DNA from: an uncultured Bacteroidales bacterium
GTDB lineage: Bacteria; Bacteroidota; Bacteroidia; Bacteroidales; Paludibacteraceae
Direction of reading: 5' to 3'
Length of the DNA: 64,000 bases
Assembly (NCBI GenBank): GCA_937885465.1
Contig: CAKZZM010000190.1
Coordinates: forward strand, 1 to 64,000
Made by a program: the position numbers and the translations under genes. The notes below the pieces were generated by a model, which saw only the letters and a program-made list of their open reading frames with translations, did not search any database and was not told the origin of the DNA. Shown piece by piece: positions 15,255 to 24,059 of this stretch. Position 1 is the stretch's first letter. Each line of letters begins with the position of its first letter.

Positions 15255-15830
15255 ATGCGAAATATTATTCTATGTGGGGCCCCGGGGTGTGGTAAAGGGA
15301 CCCAATCAGAGTTTATTGTAGAGAGGTATAACCTAACTCATTTGAGTACGGGTGATATAATGCGTGCTGAGGTGGCGTCAGGCAGCGAACTCGGCAAACT
15401 CATTTCCTCTTATACAAGTAACGGGCAGTTGGTGCCGGATGATGTAACGATACAGATTCTTGAGCAGCATATTGACTCGTTGCCTTCCGATACCAAAGGA
15501 CTTATCTTCGACGGCTATCCTCGCACGTTGGCGCAGGCGAAAGAGTTAGAGGCATTGATGGAGAGAAGAGGTGATTCAACGGCTGTTCTGATAGATATCA
15601 ATGTGCCTGAGCATGAGATTATTCGTCGTCTGATAGAGAGGGGAAAGACCTCAGGCAGGGCTGACGATAATATTGAAACGATAAAGAAACGATTGATCGT
15701 TTATCATGACCAAACAAGGCCGGTTGATGCTTATTACGACTCTCTTGGCAAGTATGCTCGTATAAAAGGCATGGGAACTATTCCTGAGATTTTTGAGCGA
15801 ATAGTCGAGGTGATGGATAGGATGTACTGA
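15255..15830 (+). CDS. adk: Adenylate kinase
   Basis: Catalyses ATP + AMP = 2 ADP. It has 191 residues with P-loop GAPGCGKGT (8-16), NMP-binding STGDIMRAE, FDGYPRT, and a short LID (RGKTSGRADD) without zinc cysteines, i.e. the short form common in Bacteroidota. The stop codon overlaps the obgE start by one base (TGATG at 15828-15832), so the genes are translationally coupled. Confidence 0.95.
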   Translation: MRNIILCGAPGCGKGTQSEFIVERYNLTHLSTGDIMRAEVASGSELGKLISSYTSNGQLVPDDVTIQILEQHIDSLPSDTKGLIFDGYPRTLAQAKELEALMERRGDSTAVLIDINVPEHEIIRRLIERGKTSGRADDNIETIKKRLIVYHDQTRPVDAYYDSLGKYARIKGMGTIPEIFERIVEVMDRMY

Positions 15831-17077
15831 TGACCAATTTCATTGATTATGTAAAACTCTATTGCCGTTCGGGCAAAGGTGGGGCAGGCAGTAGCCATTT
15901 CCACCGCGCTAAGTATGTGCCTAAGGGCGGTCCGGACGGCGGAGACGGCGGACGAGGCGGTCATATCATATTGCGCGGCAATTCAAACCTGTGGACGCTT
16001 ATTCATCTGAAGTATCAAAAGCACATCTTTGCGGGTGACGGAGGACATGGCGGTGAGTCCCGCTCGTTCGGCAAAGACGGGGAGGATAAGATAGTAGAAG
16101 TGCCCTGCGGAACGGTGGTGTATGATGCCGAAACGGGAGAGTTTATCTGCGAGGTAAAGAATAACGGAGAGCAAATAGTGCTCCTCAAAGGTGGCAGGGG
16201 TGGTTATGGCAATTGGCATTTCCGTACTGCCACCAATCAAGCTCCGCGTTATGCGCAACCGGGTGAAGACCGACAAGAGAGGTCTGTGATTCTACAACTG
16301 AAGGTTCTCGCCGATGTGGGATTGGTAGGTTTTCCTAATGCAGGCAAATCAACATTGCTATCCGTTGTGTCGGCAGCAAAACCGGAGATAGCCGATTATC
16401 CGTTTACCACATTGACACCGCAACTCGGCATAGTGCGTTATCACGACGAACGTTCGTTTTGTATGGCAGATATCCCCGGTATCATCGAGGGGGCAGCAGA
16501 GGGCAAAGGACTTGGACTGCGTTTCCTCAGACATATAGAACGCAATTCAGTACTCCTTTTCCTCGTTCCTGCTACGACTTACGACCTTAACGGCGGTATT
16601 GCCACTCCTGAGGCTATTATGCGTGAGTACGATATTCTGCTTGACGAACTGCGTCGTTATAACCCGCAACTGCTTAGTAAGGCTCGCATTCTTGCTATCT
16701 CAAAATGTGACACGATAGACGATGAAACGCGAGCTAAATTGCAGATATGGTTTACAGAACATCCGCTGTATAATCCTGATGCCGTTGCTCTTGCGCCTGA
16801 GTGGGGAAATGATGAAGAGGCGGGCAGGATACCTGTTTGCTTGTTTTCTTCGCTTGCTAATCAAGGACTCGAAGAGCTGAAGGATATCATCTGGACGGAA
16901 CTGACCAAAGAATGTAATCAGGTTATTGAGATTTCTCATTCACCCATTGATGTGAAAGTGGTTGAGAAAGAGGAGACAGCGAAGCCGACAGAGAAAGAGC
17001 AGCATACCATCTATATGAACGAGGTTGACGAAGAATGGGATTTGAGTAAATACAAAGGTATAGGTTGGGACGAATAG
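15830..17077 (+). CDS. obgE: Obg GTPase
   Basis: An essential ribosome-associated GTPase (50S maturation, stress control), 415 residues. The N-terminal glycine-rich OBG fold spans about 1-158 (KGGAGSSHFHRAKYVPKGG, DGGDGGRGGH). The G domain follows with G1 GFPNAGKST, G2 TTLTPQLG, G3 DIPGIIEGA and G4-like SKCD. An acidic C-terminal tail ends in WDLSKYKGIGWDE. It overlaps adk by one base. An A-B-A mosaic begins 43 bp after the stop. Confidence 0.95.
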   Translation: MTNFIDYVKLYCRSGKGGAGSSHFHRAKYVPKGGPDGGDGGRGGHIILRGNSNLWTLIHLKYQKHIFAGDGGHGGESRSFGKDGEDKIVEVPCGTVVYDAETGEFICEVKNNGEQIVLLKGGRGGYGNWHFRTATNQAPRYAQPGEDRQERSVILQLKVLADVGLVGFPNAGKSTLLSVVSAAKPEIADYPFTTLTPQLGIVRYHDERSFCMADIPGIIEGAAEGKGLGLRFLRHIERNSVLLFLVPATTYDLNGGIATPEAIMREYDILLDELRRYNPQLLSKARILAISKCDTIDDETRAKLQIWFTEHPLYNPDAVALAPEWGNDEEAGRIPVCLFSSLANQGLEELKDIIWTELTKECNQVIEISHSPIDVKVVEKEETAKPTEKEQHTIYMNEVDEEWDLSKYKGIGWDE

Positions 17078-17120
17078 AGCAAAGAACAAACGGGTGAAGC
17101 CCTAATATAGAGACTCATAA

Positions 17121-17146
17121 GAACATTCGGAGACGTTCTCCACTAT
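17121..17146 (+). repeat. Element A copy 11
   Basis: The left arm reads GAACAT, which mispairs one position with ACGTTC. The same change is present in copy 12, so these two share a recent ancestor. First part of an A-B-A mosaic downstream of obgE. Confidence 0.88.
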
Positions 17147-17147
17147 T

Positions 17148-17176
17148 GAGAGACGCTAAAGAATAGCGTCTCTACC
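17148..17176 (+). repeat. Element B copy 3
   Basis: AGAGACGCTA pairs with TAGCGTCTCT around AAGAA (10-bp stem). The outer AGAGAC/GTCTCT part is shared with other B copies; the inner GCTA/TAGC is unique but fully paired. Confidence 0.9.
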
Positions 17177-17180
17177 ACCA

Positions 17181-17205
17181 AACATTCGGAGACGTTCTCC
17201 ACTAT
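17181..17205 (+). repeat. Element A copy 12
   Basis: Carries the same arm change (AACAT) as copy 11 and closes the A-B-A mosaic. Confidence 0.88.
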
Positions 17206-17681
17206 TATAACATACGTTATCACTCATCGCTTATAGTTAAACTTCTACTCATATTATTGCAGTTGATGGCGACTGTGTCGCCTCCGTTTTCATCGGCTAC
17301 TATAACTGCTGATGAGGGTAATAGTTTCATTATGCCTCATGAGGACATCCCTCAGGCGGTGGAGCAGCAGGTGTTGCTGGTGGTAGAAGCGCCGGTGGCA
17401 CATCGCTCTGTTACTGCGCAGCATAATGCCGTTTTTGGGCGTGAGGCAGAGCGGGCAAGATGCAGAAGGACAATAAGCACACTGCGCTCACACAAGGAAA
17501 TACCGCTCTCTCTCCCAAAGCAATATATCGATTCCCCTTTTTCTTGTTTTTGGTGATAGAAGAGCAAAGAAAGCCATATTTGGCTGTCGCGCTCTATTCA
17601 TTATCACGTATCCGAAGCAGACTCGATAGTATCGAAGTCTGCATCGGTTGTAACTATATCGAATTTAAAAACAAGAAAATT
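17206..17681. other. Gap with no convincing gene; two stem-loops at its end
   Basis: The only frames (17257-17556 plus, 17352-17567 minus) have arginine-, cysteine- and serine-rich translations without recognisable family features and look like shadows of each other. Near the right end are two structured spots. In 17561-17595, AGAGC/GCTCT encloses AGCCA/TGGCT. In 17612-17647, CCGA/TCGG, GCAGACT/AGTCTGC and CGAT/ATCG form one long imperfect hairpin. The stretch could hold a small RNA or a decayed gene. Confidence 0.4.
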
Positions 17682-17819
17682 ATGGATACTAATGTAGGTG
17701 TAATCATTATGGGAATCGTTATGTTTCTCATAATGTGCAGTCCGATCGTAATCTTCCGAGCAAAAGGTAAAAAGAAGGAAGATGAAAAAGTAGAGGACAA
17801 TGAGACTGAAAATAAATAA
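17682..17819 (+). CDS. Small single-pass membrane protein
   Basis: A 45-residue peptide: a short N-terminus, one hydrophobic helix (about 5-27, VGVIIMGIVMFLIMCSPIVIF), then a highly charged tail rich in Lys and Glu. The positive-rich stretch right after the helix suggests a cytoplasmic C-terminus. I do not recognise the family. A good terminator follows 8 bp later, which supports a real gene. The long hairpin at 17612-17647 lies just upstream. Confidence 0.6.
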   Translation: MDTNVGVIIMGIVMFLIMCSPIVIFRAKGKKKEDEKVEDNETENK

Positions 17820-17827
17820 AGAAGAAA

Positions 17828-17859
17828 AGCCGCAGCGATTTCTGCTGCGGCTGTTTTTT
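17828..17859 (+). terminator. Rho-independent terminator
   Basis: AGCCGCAGC (17828-17836) pairs with GCTGCGGCT (17844-17852), followed by GTTTTTT. It ends the small membrane-protein transcript before the converging MATE gene. Confidence 0.85.
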
Positions 17860-17893
17860 ATGATTTGAGCGATGTGTTCGTTATATACCTAAA

Positions 17894-19300
17894 TTATAGT
17901 TTTTTGTAGTAGAAAGACATATAGATTGTTCTTATAATAAGGTGTGAGAAGTAGGCAGCATAAAGTGCTTGTGTGCCAATGAGCGGGTAGAGAGCGACAT
18001 ACGTTACCACGAAGCCTATTGCAGCATATATCATGCATCTACGTATGGGGACTCCCGCTGTGGCACCTATATAAATGCCTTCTAAGACGAAAGCGAGTGA
18101 AGATACTAACGGCATGAGGGCAAGCCATATATAATATGCTCCGGCTGCGGTAAGTATTGTTTCATCGTTTGTCATAATGCCGATCAGCGGTTCGCGGAAA
18201 ACACCGTATATGGCAGTAAAAAGAACACCTATACCGACTGCCCACAACAGCAATACTCTTACTAAATCGTCAACAGTTTTCGTCCTTCGCCACGCCTGCT
18301 CCTTTTCTGTACTTTCTATGTTTTCGAGACTCGATAAACTCCTATCACTTCCGTACTCGTTAATATCGGCACTCTGTACACCGAGTTTGCCTACTAATGC
18401 CTCACCGGCGTATGCAAAACCGTCAGCGAAATAAGAAAAGAACATAAATAGTTTCATTAGTATTGCGCTGACAGCCAACTCGGTATCTCCATAGTCAGAG
18501 GCGATGATTGTATAACCGACATAGATAACCATAAAGCAGAGTGAGCGGACAAACAGGTTTGCATTGAGCGACATGAGTCGGCTAATTTGAGTCCATTGGA
18601 AAGCATCGTGAACGGATGTGCGAAGATTAGCGGCTAATATTGTTATCTCTTTATGATATGCAATAGCGAGTATGGAGAGGGCAGTTATCAGCCCTGCATA
18701 TTGCGCAATCAGTGTTCCCCAAGCAACGCCCATAGCACCTAACGGGGTATATACGGCGAGCAAGAAACTTGCGGCCATATTTACCACATTGACAACAATA
18801 TCCACAATCATTGCCGCAATGGTGTTCTGCATACCTATAAACCAGCCTTTGAGTGCCATGAGAGCAAGTGTGGCGGGGGCTGCCCATATACGTATGAAAA
18901 AATATTGGCGTGCAAAGTCAGCAACGGCATCAGAGCAGGGCATCAGATAGAGTACTGCTGTTACGAAGAACCATTGCAAAAGTAGAATAATCGCGGCACC
19001 TATGAAAGCGGTACCGGTTGATTGGAGGAGAAGGGTTACTGCCGCTTGTTTGTCGCCCCTGCCGTATGCCTGTGCCGTCATACCGCTTGTGCCAACGCGT
19101 AGAAAACCGAAATTCCAATAGAGGAGGTCGAAAAGCATTGTGCCTACTGCTATGCCACCAACAGCGGATGCGTCAGACAAGTGCCCCGTAATAGCAACAT
19201 CCACTATGCCGACAAGCGGAATAGTAATATTTGCCAATATACTCGGAAGGGAGAGACGTAAAATAGAATGGTTGATATCCTCAAAATATGACTTTTTCAC
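17894..19300 (-). CDS. MATE family efflux transporter (DinF/NorM-like)
   Basis: A cation-coupled multidrug/toxin exporter of the inner membrane, 468 residues with about twelve hydrophobic segments in two related halves. The N-terminal ILRLSLPSILANITIPLVGIVDVAITGHL is a typical MATE opening. The GTG at 19300 was chosen because it gives VKKSYFEDINHSILRL; the longer frame to 19411 would read through the divergent fba promoter. A TActTTTG (19305-19312, minus) right before it could be a -7 element, which would make the mRNA nearly leaderless; its -33 is poor. The gene converges with the small membrane-protein gene. Confidence 0.85.
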   Translation of the reverse strand: MKKSYFEDINHSILRLSLPSILANITIPLVGIVDVAITGHLSDASAVGGIAVGTMLFDLLYWNFGFLRVGTSGMTAQAYGRGDKQAAVTLLLQSTGTAFIGAAIILLLQWFFVTAVLYLMPCSDAVADFARQYFFIRIWAAPATLALMALKGWFIGMQNTIAAMIVDIVVNVVNMAASFLLAVYTPLGAMGVAWGTLIAQYAGLITALSILAIAYHKEITILAANLRTSVHDAFQWTQISRLMSLNANLFVRSLCFMVIYVGYTIIASDYGDTELAVSAILMKLFMFFSYFADGFAYAGEALVGKLGVQSADINEYGSDRSLSSLENIESTEKEQAWRRTKTVDDLVRVLLLWAVGIGVLFTAIYGVFREPLIGIMTNDETILTAAGAYYIWLALMPLVSSLAFVLEGIYIGATAGVPIRRCMIYAAIGFVVTYVALYPLIGTQALYAAYFSHLIIRTIYMSFYYKKL

Positions 19301-19351
19301 TTTGCAAAAGTACTGCTTTTTTGCAATATGAAAAAATATTTGTAATTTTAT

Positions 19352-19383
19352 CTTGTTCACTTCGTTATTTTTTTGTAACTTTG
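19352..19383 (+). promoter_or_regulatory. Promoter of the class II aldolase gene
   Basis: -33 CTTG (19352-19355), 20-bp spacer, -7 TAacTTTG (19376-19383), leaving an untranslated leader of about 90 nt before the ATG at 19480. Confidence 0.72.
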
Positions 19384-19479
19384 CAATATTGAGTGTTAGT
19401 GATTCTGTCAAGTACGGGAAAAACGGAAAGCAAGGAAGAATAAAGTAGAACCAAATAAACCCTAAATATTTAATCCATT

Positions 19480-20481
19480 ATGGTAAGTTTCAAAGAACTC
19501 GGCTTAGTTAACACCCGTGAGATGTTCAAGAAAGCCATCAACGGCGGATATGCAATCCCCGCTTTCAATTTCAACAACATGGAGCAGTTGCAGGCTATCA
19601 TCAAGGCTTCTGCTGAGACCAAATCGCCCGTTATCCTTCAAGTGAGCAAAGGTGCTCGTCAGTATGCAAATCAGACTTTGCTTCGCTATATGGCGCAAGG
19701 TGCGGTAGAGTATGCAAAGGAACTCGGTTGGGAGCATCCTGAGATATGCTTACACCTGGATCACGGAGACAGTTTCGAACTCTGCAAGAGTTGCGTTGAT
19801 TTTGGTTTCTCAAGTGTGATGATTGACGCTTCCTCGCTGCCTTATGAGGAAAATATAGCCTTGACAAAGAAGGTTGTTGATTATGCTCATCAGTTTGACG
19901 TTACCGTTGAGGCAGAACTCGGCGTGTTAGCAGGTGTAGAGGATGAGGTTCAGGCAGAAGAGAGCCACTACACTCGTCCTGAGGAGGTTATTGATTTTGC
20001 TACTCGCACAGGTTGCGATTCTCTCGCTATCTCTATCGGTACCTCTCACGGAGCTTATAAGTTCAAACCTGAGCAGTGTACTCGTGATCCGAAGACCGGT
20101 CGTCTCCTTCCTCCACCATTGGCATTCGATGTTTTGGACGCTATTATGGAGAAATTGCCCGGCTTCCCCATCGTATTGCACGGTTCATCTTCCGTTCCGC
20201 AGGAGTATGTGGATATGATCAACCAATATGGCGGCAAACTGCCTGATGCCGTAGGTATTCCTGAGGAGCAACTACGTAAGGCTGCCAAGAGTGCCGTATG
20301 CAAGATTAATATCGACTCCGACTCTCGTCTTGCTTTCACCGCTGCCGTTCGCAAGGTGTTTGCCGAGAAGCCGGGAGAATTCGACCCGCGCAAATACTGC
20401 GGTCCGGCACGCGACCTTATGGAGGAGTTGTATAAGCATAAGATTATTAATGTTCTCGGTTCTGACGGCAAGTCAGAATAA
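19480..20481 (+). CDS. fba: Fructose-bisphosphate aldolase, class II
   Basis: A zinc-dependent aldolase of glycolysis/gluconeogenesis, 333 residues. Visible motifs are AIPAFNFNNMEQ near 24-35, the zinc-binding LHLDHGD near 90, EAELG near 145, SIGTSHGAYKF and HGSSSVP. It has its own promoter and a strong terminator (20508-20536), so it is a single-gene unit. It belongs to the long class II subgroup common in Bacteroidota. Confidence 0.95.
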   Translation: MVSFKELGLVNTREMFKKAINGGYAIPAFNFNNMEQLQAIIKASAETKSPVILQVSKGARQYANQTLLRYMAQGAVEYAKELGWEHPEICLHLDHGDSFELCKSCVDFGFSSVMIDASSLPYEENIALTKKVVDYAHQFDVTVEAELGVLAGVEDEVQAEESHYTRPEEVIDFATRTGCDSLAISIGTSHGAYKFKPEQCTRDPKTGRLLPPPLAFDVLDAIMEKLPGFPIVLHGSSSVPQEYVDMINQYGGKLPDAVGIPEEQLRKAAKSAVCKINIDSDSRLAFTAAVRKVFAEKPGEFDPRKYCGPARDLMEELYKHKIINVLGSDGKSE

Positions 20482-20507
20482 GCAACCGAGCGGCATATAC
20501 GATACGG

Positions 20508-20536
20508 AGAAAAAGCGGCTCAAAGCCGCTTTTTCT
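20508..20536 (+). terminator. Rho-independent terminator after fba
   Basis: AGAAAAAGCGGCT (20508-20520) pairs with AGCCGCTTTTTCT (20524-20536) around CAA. The A/T ends make it work on either strand. Confidence 0.9.
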
Positions 20537-20575
20537 TTTATCACTCTTCACTTGTCACTCATCACATGTTTAACT

Positions 20576-20593
20576 CTCGGCGTAGTCGCCGAG
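20576..20593 (+). promoter_or_regulatory. Hairpin just upstream of the pullulanase start
   Basis: CTCGGCG (20576-20582) pairs with CGCCGAG (20587-20593) around TAGT, 17 bp before the ATG. It could affect ribosome access; flanking CACTTGTCACTCATCAC / CACTTATCAC look repeat-like. The role is inference. Confidence 0.45.
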
Positions 20594-20610
20594 CACTTAT
20601 CACTAAAACC

Positions 20611-22632
20611 ATGAAAAATAATCTTTCTATTATGGCACTATCGTTGCTTTTGGTTGCTTGCGGTAATGACAAACCTAATTACAATTCGGTTGACGATTAC
20701 CCTGTTCGGCAAGGCTCGTTAGACGAAATGGTATATTCGCCAAAAGCAACGGAGTTTTCTGTATGGAGTCCGAATGCAGAGCAGGTAACCCTTAATATAT
20801 ACTCTGATGCCCTGACAGACGAAGCGTTAGAGCGCATACCCATGAAGCGGAAAAAAGACGGTACTTGGACTGCCAAAATTAATCGCGACCTTAACGGACT
20901 ATTCTATACTTTCGCCGTTTATGACACGAACGCCGTGTTTCCTATGGAGGAAACGCCGGGTATATTCGCAAAGGCAGTAGGCATAAACGGTAAGCGTGCT
21001 GCTATTCTCGATCTTAAAACAACTGATCCTGAGAATTGGCAGGACGATAAGAGACCTTACTTCGGCGAGCGGCAAGATGCTATCGTCTATGAGATGCATC
21101 ATCGTGATTTCTCTATTGACCCGTCGGCGGGAATCGCTCATGCAGGTAAATTCCTTGCCCTTACGGAGCGAGGTACTACAAATAAGGCAGGGCAGCCGAC
21201 CGGTATTGACCACCTTAAGCAATTAGGTATAACTCACGTACAGATTCTGCCTTCTTACGATTTCGGTTCAATAGACGAGCGTGGCGCAAGCGAAGAGGCG
21301 CGGGTACTGGAGAGCGGTGCTGCCATCGGCGGTTCATATAATTGGGGCTACGACCCTATTAATTATAATGTGCCGGAGGGGTCGTATTCTACCGATCCTT
21401 ATGCCCCTGCTTGCCGCATCATTGAGATGAAGCAGATGATACAGGCACTGCACGAGGCCGGCATTCGCGTGGTGATGGATGTGGTATATAATCACACGTA
21501 CGATGTGGCGCACTCTGCTTTCACGCAGACCGCCCCCGGCTATTTCTATCGCACTCGTTCTGACGGTTCACTCGCTAACGGATCAGGTTGCGGCAACGAG
21601 ACTGCGTCTAACAGACCGATGATGAGACGCTTTATCCTCGAATCAGTGCGCTATTGGGTGGAGGAGTATCATATTGACGGCTTCCGCTTTGACCTTATGG
21701 GTATTCACGATATAGAAACGATGAGGGCAGTGCGTGCTATGCTTGATGAGATCGATCCTACTATTCTTCTCTACGGCGAAGGCTGGGCTGCTGAGCAGCC
21801 GCAGTATGCGCAGGAACTGCTGGCAATGAAGGCAAATATATGTCAAATGCCGGGCATAGGTGCTTTCTGCGATGATATGCGTGATGCCTTACGCGGTCCG
21901 TTCTATGACGATAAGCAGGGTGCTTTCCTCGCAGGTCTGCCGGGTTTTGAAGAGAGTATTCGCTTTGGTCTTGTCGGCTGTATCAATCACCCGCAGATAG
22001 ATATGCAGAAAGTAAATTATTCAAAAGAGGCATGGACGCAAGAACCGTATCAGTGTATCAGCTATGTGTCATGCCACGACGATATGATGCTGACCGACCG
22101 TCTTAAGGCTTCCATCAAACTCAAAGAGGGGGAGATGCAGAGGTTGGATAAATTGGCGCAGACCGTGGTGCTGACTTCACAAGGTACGCCTTTCCTGTGG
22201 AACGGAGAAGAGGTGATGCGAGATAAGAAAGGTGTGCATAACTCGTTCTGCAGCCCTGATTCGGTCAATGCTATTAACTGGGATTTGAAAACGGAAAACA
22301 AAGATTTGTTCGACTATTATTGCAGACTTGTAGCGTTGCGCAAGGCTCACCCCGCTTTCCGCTTAGGTACGGCAGAAAATGTTGTGGAGCATCTTGAGTT
22401 CTTACCTGCGGGCGATTGCGTTGTGGCTTTCCGCCTAAAAGAGTTACGGGATATTGATGAGTGGCAAGAGATAGTGGCGGTGTTCAATGCTCAACCGCAA
22501 GAGGTGACATTCACTTTGCCTGAGGGAGAATACAGGAAAGTACTCAATAACGGAGTCTTCGAAGAGAGCGATGCTAAATACACCGAGTCTGTTACCCTCG
22601 CTCCTCAAACCGCAACTATTCTTTACAGATAA
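20611..22632 (+). CDS. pulA: Type I pullulanase, lipoprotein (GH13)
   Basis: Cleaves alpha-1,6 bonds in pullulan/limit dextrins. It has 673 residues from the ATG at 20611, which begins a lipoprotein signal (MKNNLSIMALSLLLVAC, lipid Cys17); the upstream in-frame ATG lacks such a signal. A CBM48-like N-domain (about 45-135; FSVWSPNAEQVTLNIY) precedes the GH13 barrel. The type I signature YNWGYDP is present. Catalytic regions are VMDVVYNHT, GFRFDLMGIHD (nucleophile Asp), LLYGEGW (acid/base Glu) and YVSCHDD. It is probably tethered to the outer membrane. A 15-bp-stem terminator follows. Confidence 0.93.
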   Translation: MKNNLSIMALSLLLVACGNDKPNYNSVDDYPVRQGSLDEMVYSPKATEFSVWSPNAEQVTLNIYSDALTDEALERIPMKRKKDGTWTAKINRDLNGLFYTFAVYDTNAVFPMEETPGIFAKAVGINGKRAAILDLKTTDPENWQDDKRPYFGERQDAIVYEMHHRDFSIDPSAGIAHAGKFLALTERGTTNKAGQPTGIDHLKQLGITHVQILPSYDFGSIDERGASEEARVLESGAAIGGSYNWGYDPINYNVPEGSYSTDPYAPACRIIEMKQMIQALHEAGIRVVMDVVYNHTYDVAHSAFTQTAPGYFYRTRSDGSLANGSGCGNETASNRPMMRRFILESVRYWVEEYHIDGFRFDLMGIHDIETMRAVRAMLDEIDPTILLYGEGWAAEQPQYAQELLAMKANICQMPGIGAFCDDMRDALRGPFYDDKQGAFLAGLPGFEESIRFGLVGCINHPQIDMQKVNYSKEAWTQEPYQCISYVSCHDDMMLTDRLKASIKLKEGEMQRLDKLAQTVVLTSQGTPFLWNGEEVMRDKKGVHNSFCSPDSVNAINWDLKTENKDLFDYYCRLVALRKAHPAFRLGTAENVVEHLEFLPAGDCVVAFRLKELRDIDEWQEIVAVFNAQPQEVTFTLPEGEYRKVLNNGVFEESDAKYTESVTLAPQTATILYR

Positions 22633-22660
22633 GAACTGCTAATCTTATCAGAGGCAATAT

Positions 22661-22699
22661 AAAAATTAGAGTCAGTCAGAAAGGCTGACTCTAATTTTT
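22661..22699 (+). terminator. Rho-independent terminator after pulA
   Basis: AAAAATTAGAGTCAG (22661-22675) pairs perfectly with CTGACTCTAATTTTT (22685-22699), a 15-bp stem insulating the ribosomal operon from pulA. Confidence 0.92.
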
Positions 22700-22749
22700 A
22701 TCGCCTATAATAAGAAAATTAAAAAAAATAAAAAAAAATAGGGTAAAAA

Positions 22750-22781
22750 TTTGCGTATAACAAATATTTGTAGTAATTTTG
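22750..22781 (+). promoter_or_regulatory. Promoter of the ribosomal protein block
   Basis: -33 TTTG (22750-22753), 20-bp spacer, -7 TAatTTTG (22774-22781): a perfect match to the Bacteroidetes consensus. The predicted leader before rpsL is about 165 nt. Confidence 0.8.
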
Positions 22782-22897
22782 CAGTCCGATATTATGGGCA
22801 AGTAGCGCCTGTTTTATTCGCACATATTTGATAAATAGCAACTTATCTCCGGAGAGTCGGCGTTTATAATGCCCGATTATTTGGAGAGAGTTAATGC

Positions 22898-22914
22898 GCT
22901 GCGAGTTTCGCAGC
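22898..22914 (+). promoter_or_regulatory. Leader hairpin upstream of rpsL
   Basis: GCTGCGA (22898-22904) pairs with TCGCAGC (22908-22914) around GTT, in the long leader of the str operon. A candidate site for autogenous control; no known r-protein leader was recognised. Confidence 0.4.
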
Positions 22915-22951
22915 AGTGATAAAAAATAAACAATTAATTTTAACAAAGGAA

Positions 22952-23335
22952 ATGCCTACAATTCAACAATTGGTTAGGAAAGGAAGGACGGTATTGGATG
23001 ATAAGTCCAAGTCTCCTGCTTTAGACAGTTGCCCGCAGCGTCGTGGCGTGTGTGTTCGTGTTTACACCACAACCCCGAAAAAGCCTAATTCGGCGATGCG
23101 TAAGGTGGCTCGTGTGCGCTTAACCAACCAGAAAGAGGTCAATGCCTACATTCCGGGTGAGGGTCACAACCTGCAAGAGCACTCAATAGTAATGGTGCGC
23201 GGCGGTCGTGTGAAAGATCTTCCGGGTGTTCGTTATCACATCGTTCGCGGTACTCTTGATACCGCCGGTGTTGCTAACCGTCTGCAGCGTCGCTCTAAGT
23301 ATGGTGCAAAGCGTCCGAAAGCAAAGAAATCCTAA
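22952..23335 (+). CDS. rpsL: 30S ribosomal protein S12
   Basis: A decoding-centre protein of the 30S subunit, 127 residues. The conserved TPKKPNSAMRKVARVRL and PGVRYHIVRGTLD loops (streptomycin-resistance positions) are intact and wild-type looking. The start was moved from 22916 to the ATG at 22952 (MPTIQQLVRKGR), the family start. It is the first gene of the ribosomal block; a 196-bp gap of low-complexity GACTTT repeats separates it from rpsG. Confidence 0.97.
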   Translation: MPTIQQLVRKGRTVLDDKSKSPALDSCPQRRGVCVRVYTTTPKKPNSAMRKVARVRLTNQKEVNAYIPGEGHNLQEHSIVMVRGGRVKDLPGVRYHIVRGTLDTAGVANRLQRRSKYGAKRPKAKKS

Positions 23336-23449
23336 AACTAACTAACGTGAGTTACGCACTCGCATGATGATTAACAATGGGTTGAAGGTTGAGTACTCCA
23401 CGGTGAGGAGGAAGCGACTTAAACAACCAAAAATGAAAGAAGAGTGAAT

Positions 23450-23518
23450 ATCAAAACAAAAGGTCAAGCTTATGACTTTCGGCTTTTGACTTTCCACTTT
23501 TGACTTTCTACTAAAAAA
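23450..23518 (+). repeat. GACTTT-rich direct repeats between rpsL and rpsG
   Basis: Imperfect units of the type GACTTTCNNCTTTTGACTTTC recur three times. Similar (A/G)ACTTTCAAC tracts surround the radical SAM gene at 61.5-62.4 kb. Nothing functional is recognised. Confidence 0.5.
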
Positions 23519-23531
23519 CACATTAACAACA

Positions 23532-24008
23532 ATGAGAAAAGCAAAACCAAAGAAACGCGTGATCCTTCCGGATCCCGTATTCGGAGAAGTGATGGTGGCA
23601 AAATTTGTTAACCACCTGATGCTTGACGGCAAGAAGAATACCGCTTACAGCGTGTTCTATTCAGCCTTGGATGTTGTTGGCCAGAAGATGGCTAACGCTG
23701 AGAAGCCTGCTCTTGATATATGGAAACAGGCATTGGACAACATCACTCCTCTCGTAGAGGTAAAGAGCCGCCGTATCGGTGGTGCCACTTTCCAAGTGCC
23801 GATGGAGATTCGTGCCGACAGGAAAGAGTCAATAGCGATGAAGAATATGATTAATTATGCTCGCAAACGCGGTGGTCACTCGATGGCTGAGAAGTTGGCG
23901 GCAGAAATTATGGATGCCTTCAATAACCAAGGTGGTGCCTTCAAGCGCAAAGAAGATATGCACCGTATGGCTGAGGCTAATCGCGCTTTCGCACATTTCC
24001 GTTTTTAA
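23532..24008 (+). CDS. rpsG: 30S ribosomal protein S7
   Basis: The primary assembly protein of the 30S head, 158 residues (MRKAKPKKRVILPDPVFGE to NRAFAHFRF), full length. Conserved VEVKSRRIGGATFQVPMEI and R-rich RNA-contact residues are present. In many bacteria S7 represses its own operon; no matching leader structure was identified here. Confidence 0.97.
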   Translation: MRKAKPKKRVILPDPVFGEVMVAKFVNHLMLDGKKNTAYSVFYSALDVVGQKMANAEKPALDIWKQALDNITPLVEVKSRRIGGATFQVPMEIRADRKESIAMKNMINYARKRGGHSMAEKLAAEIMDAFNNQGGAFKRKEDMHRMAEANRAFAHFRF

Positions 24009-24059
24009 ATTTTAGGTAAAAAAGAAGTGAATTCTTAAGTAAAGGTATTAGTCAAGAAA

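Noticed and set aside
17257..17567. Overlapping 99-codon (+) and 71-codon (-) frames after obgE
   Set aside because: Mutually shadowing, unusual residue mix, no start signals or family resemblance.
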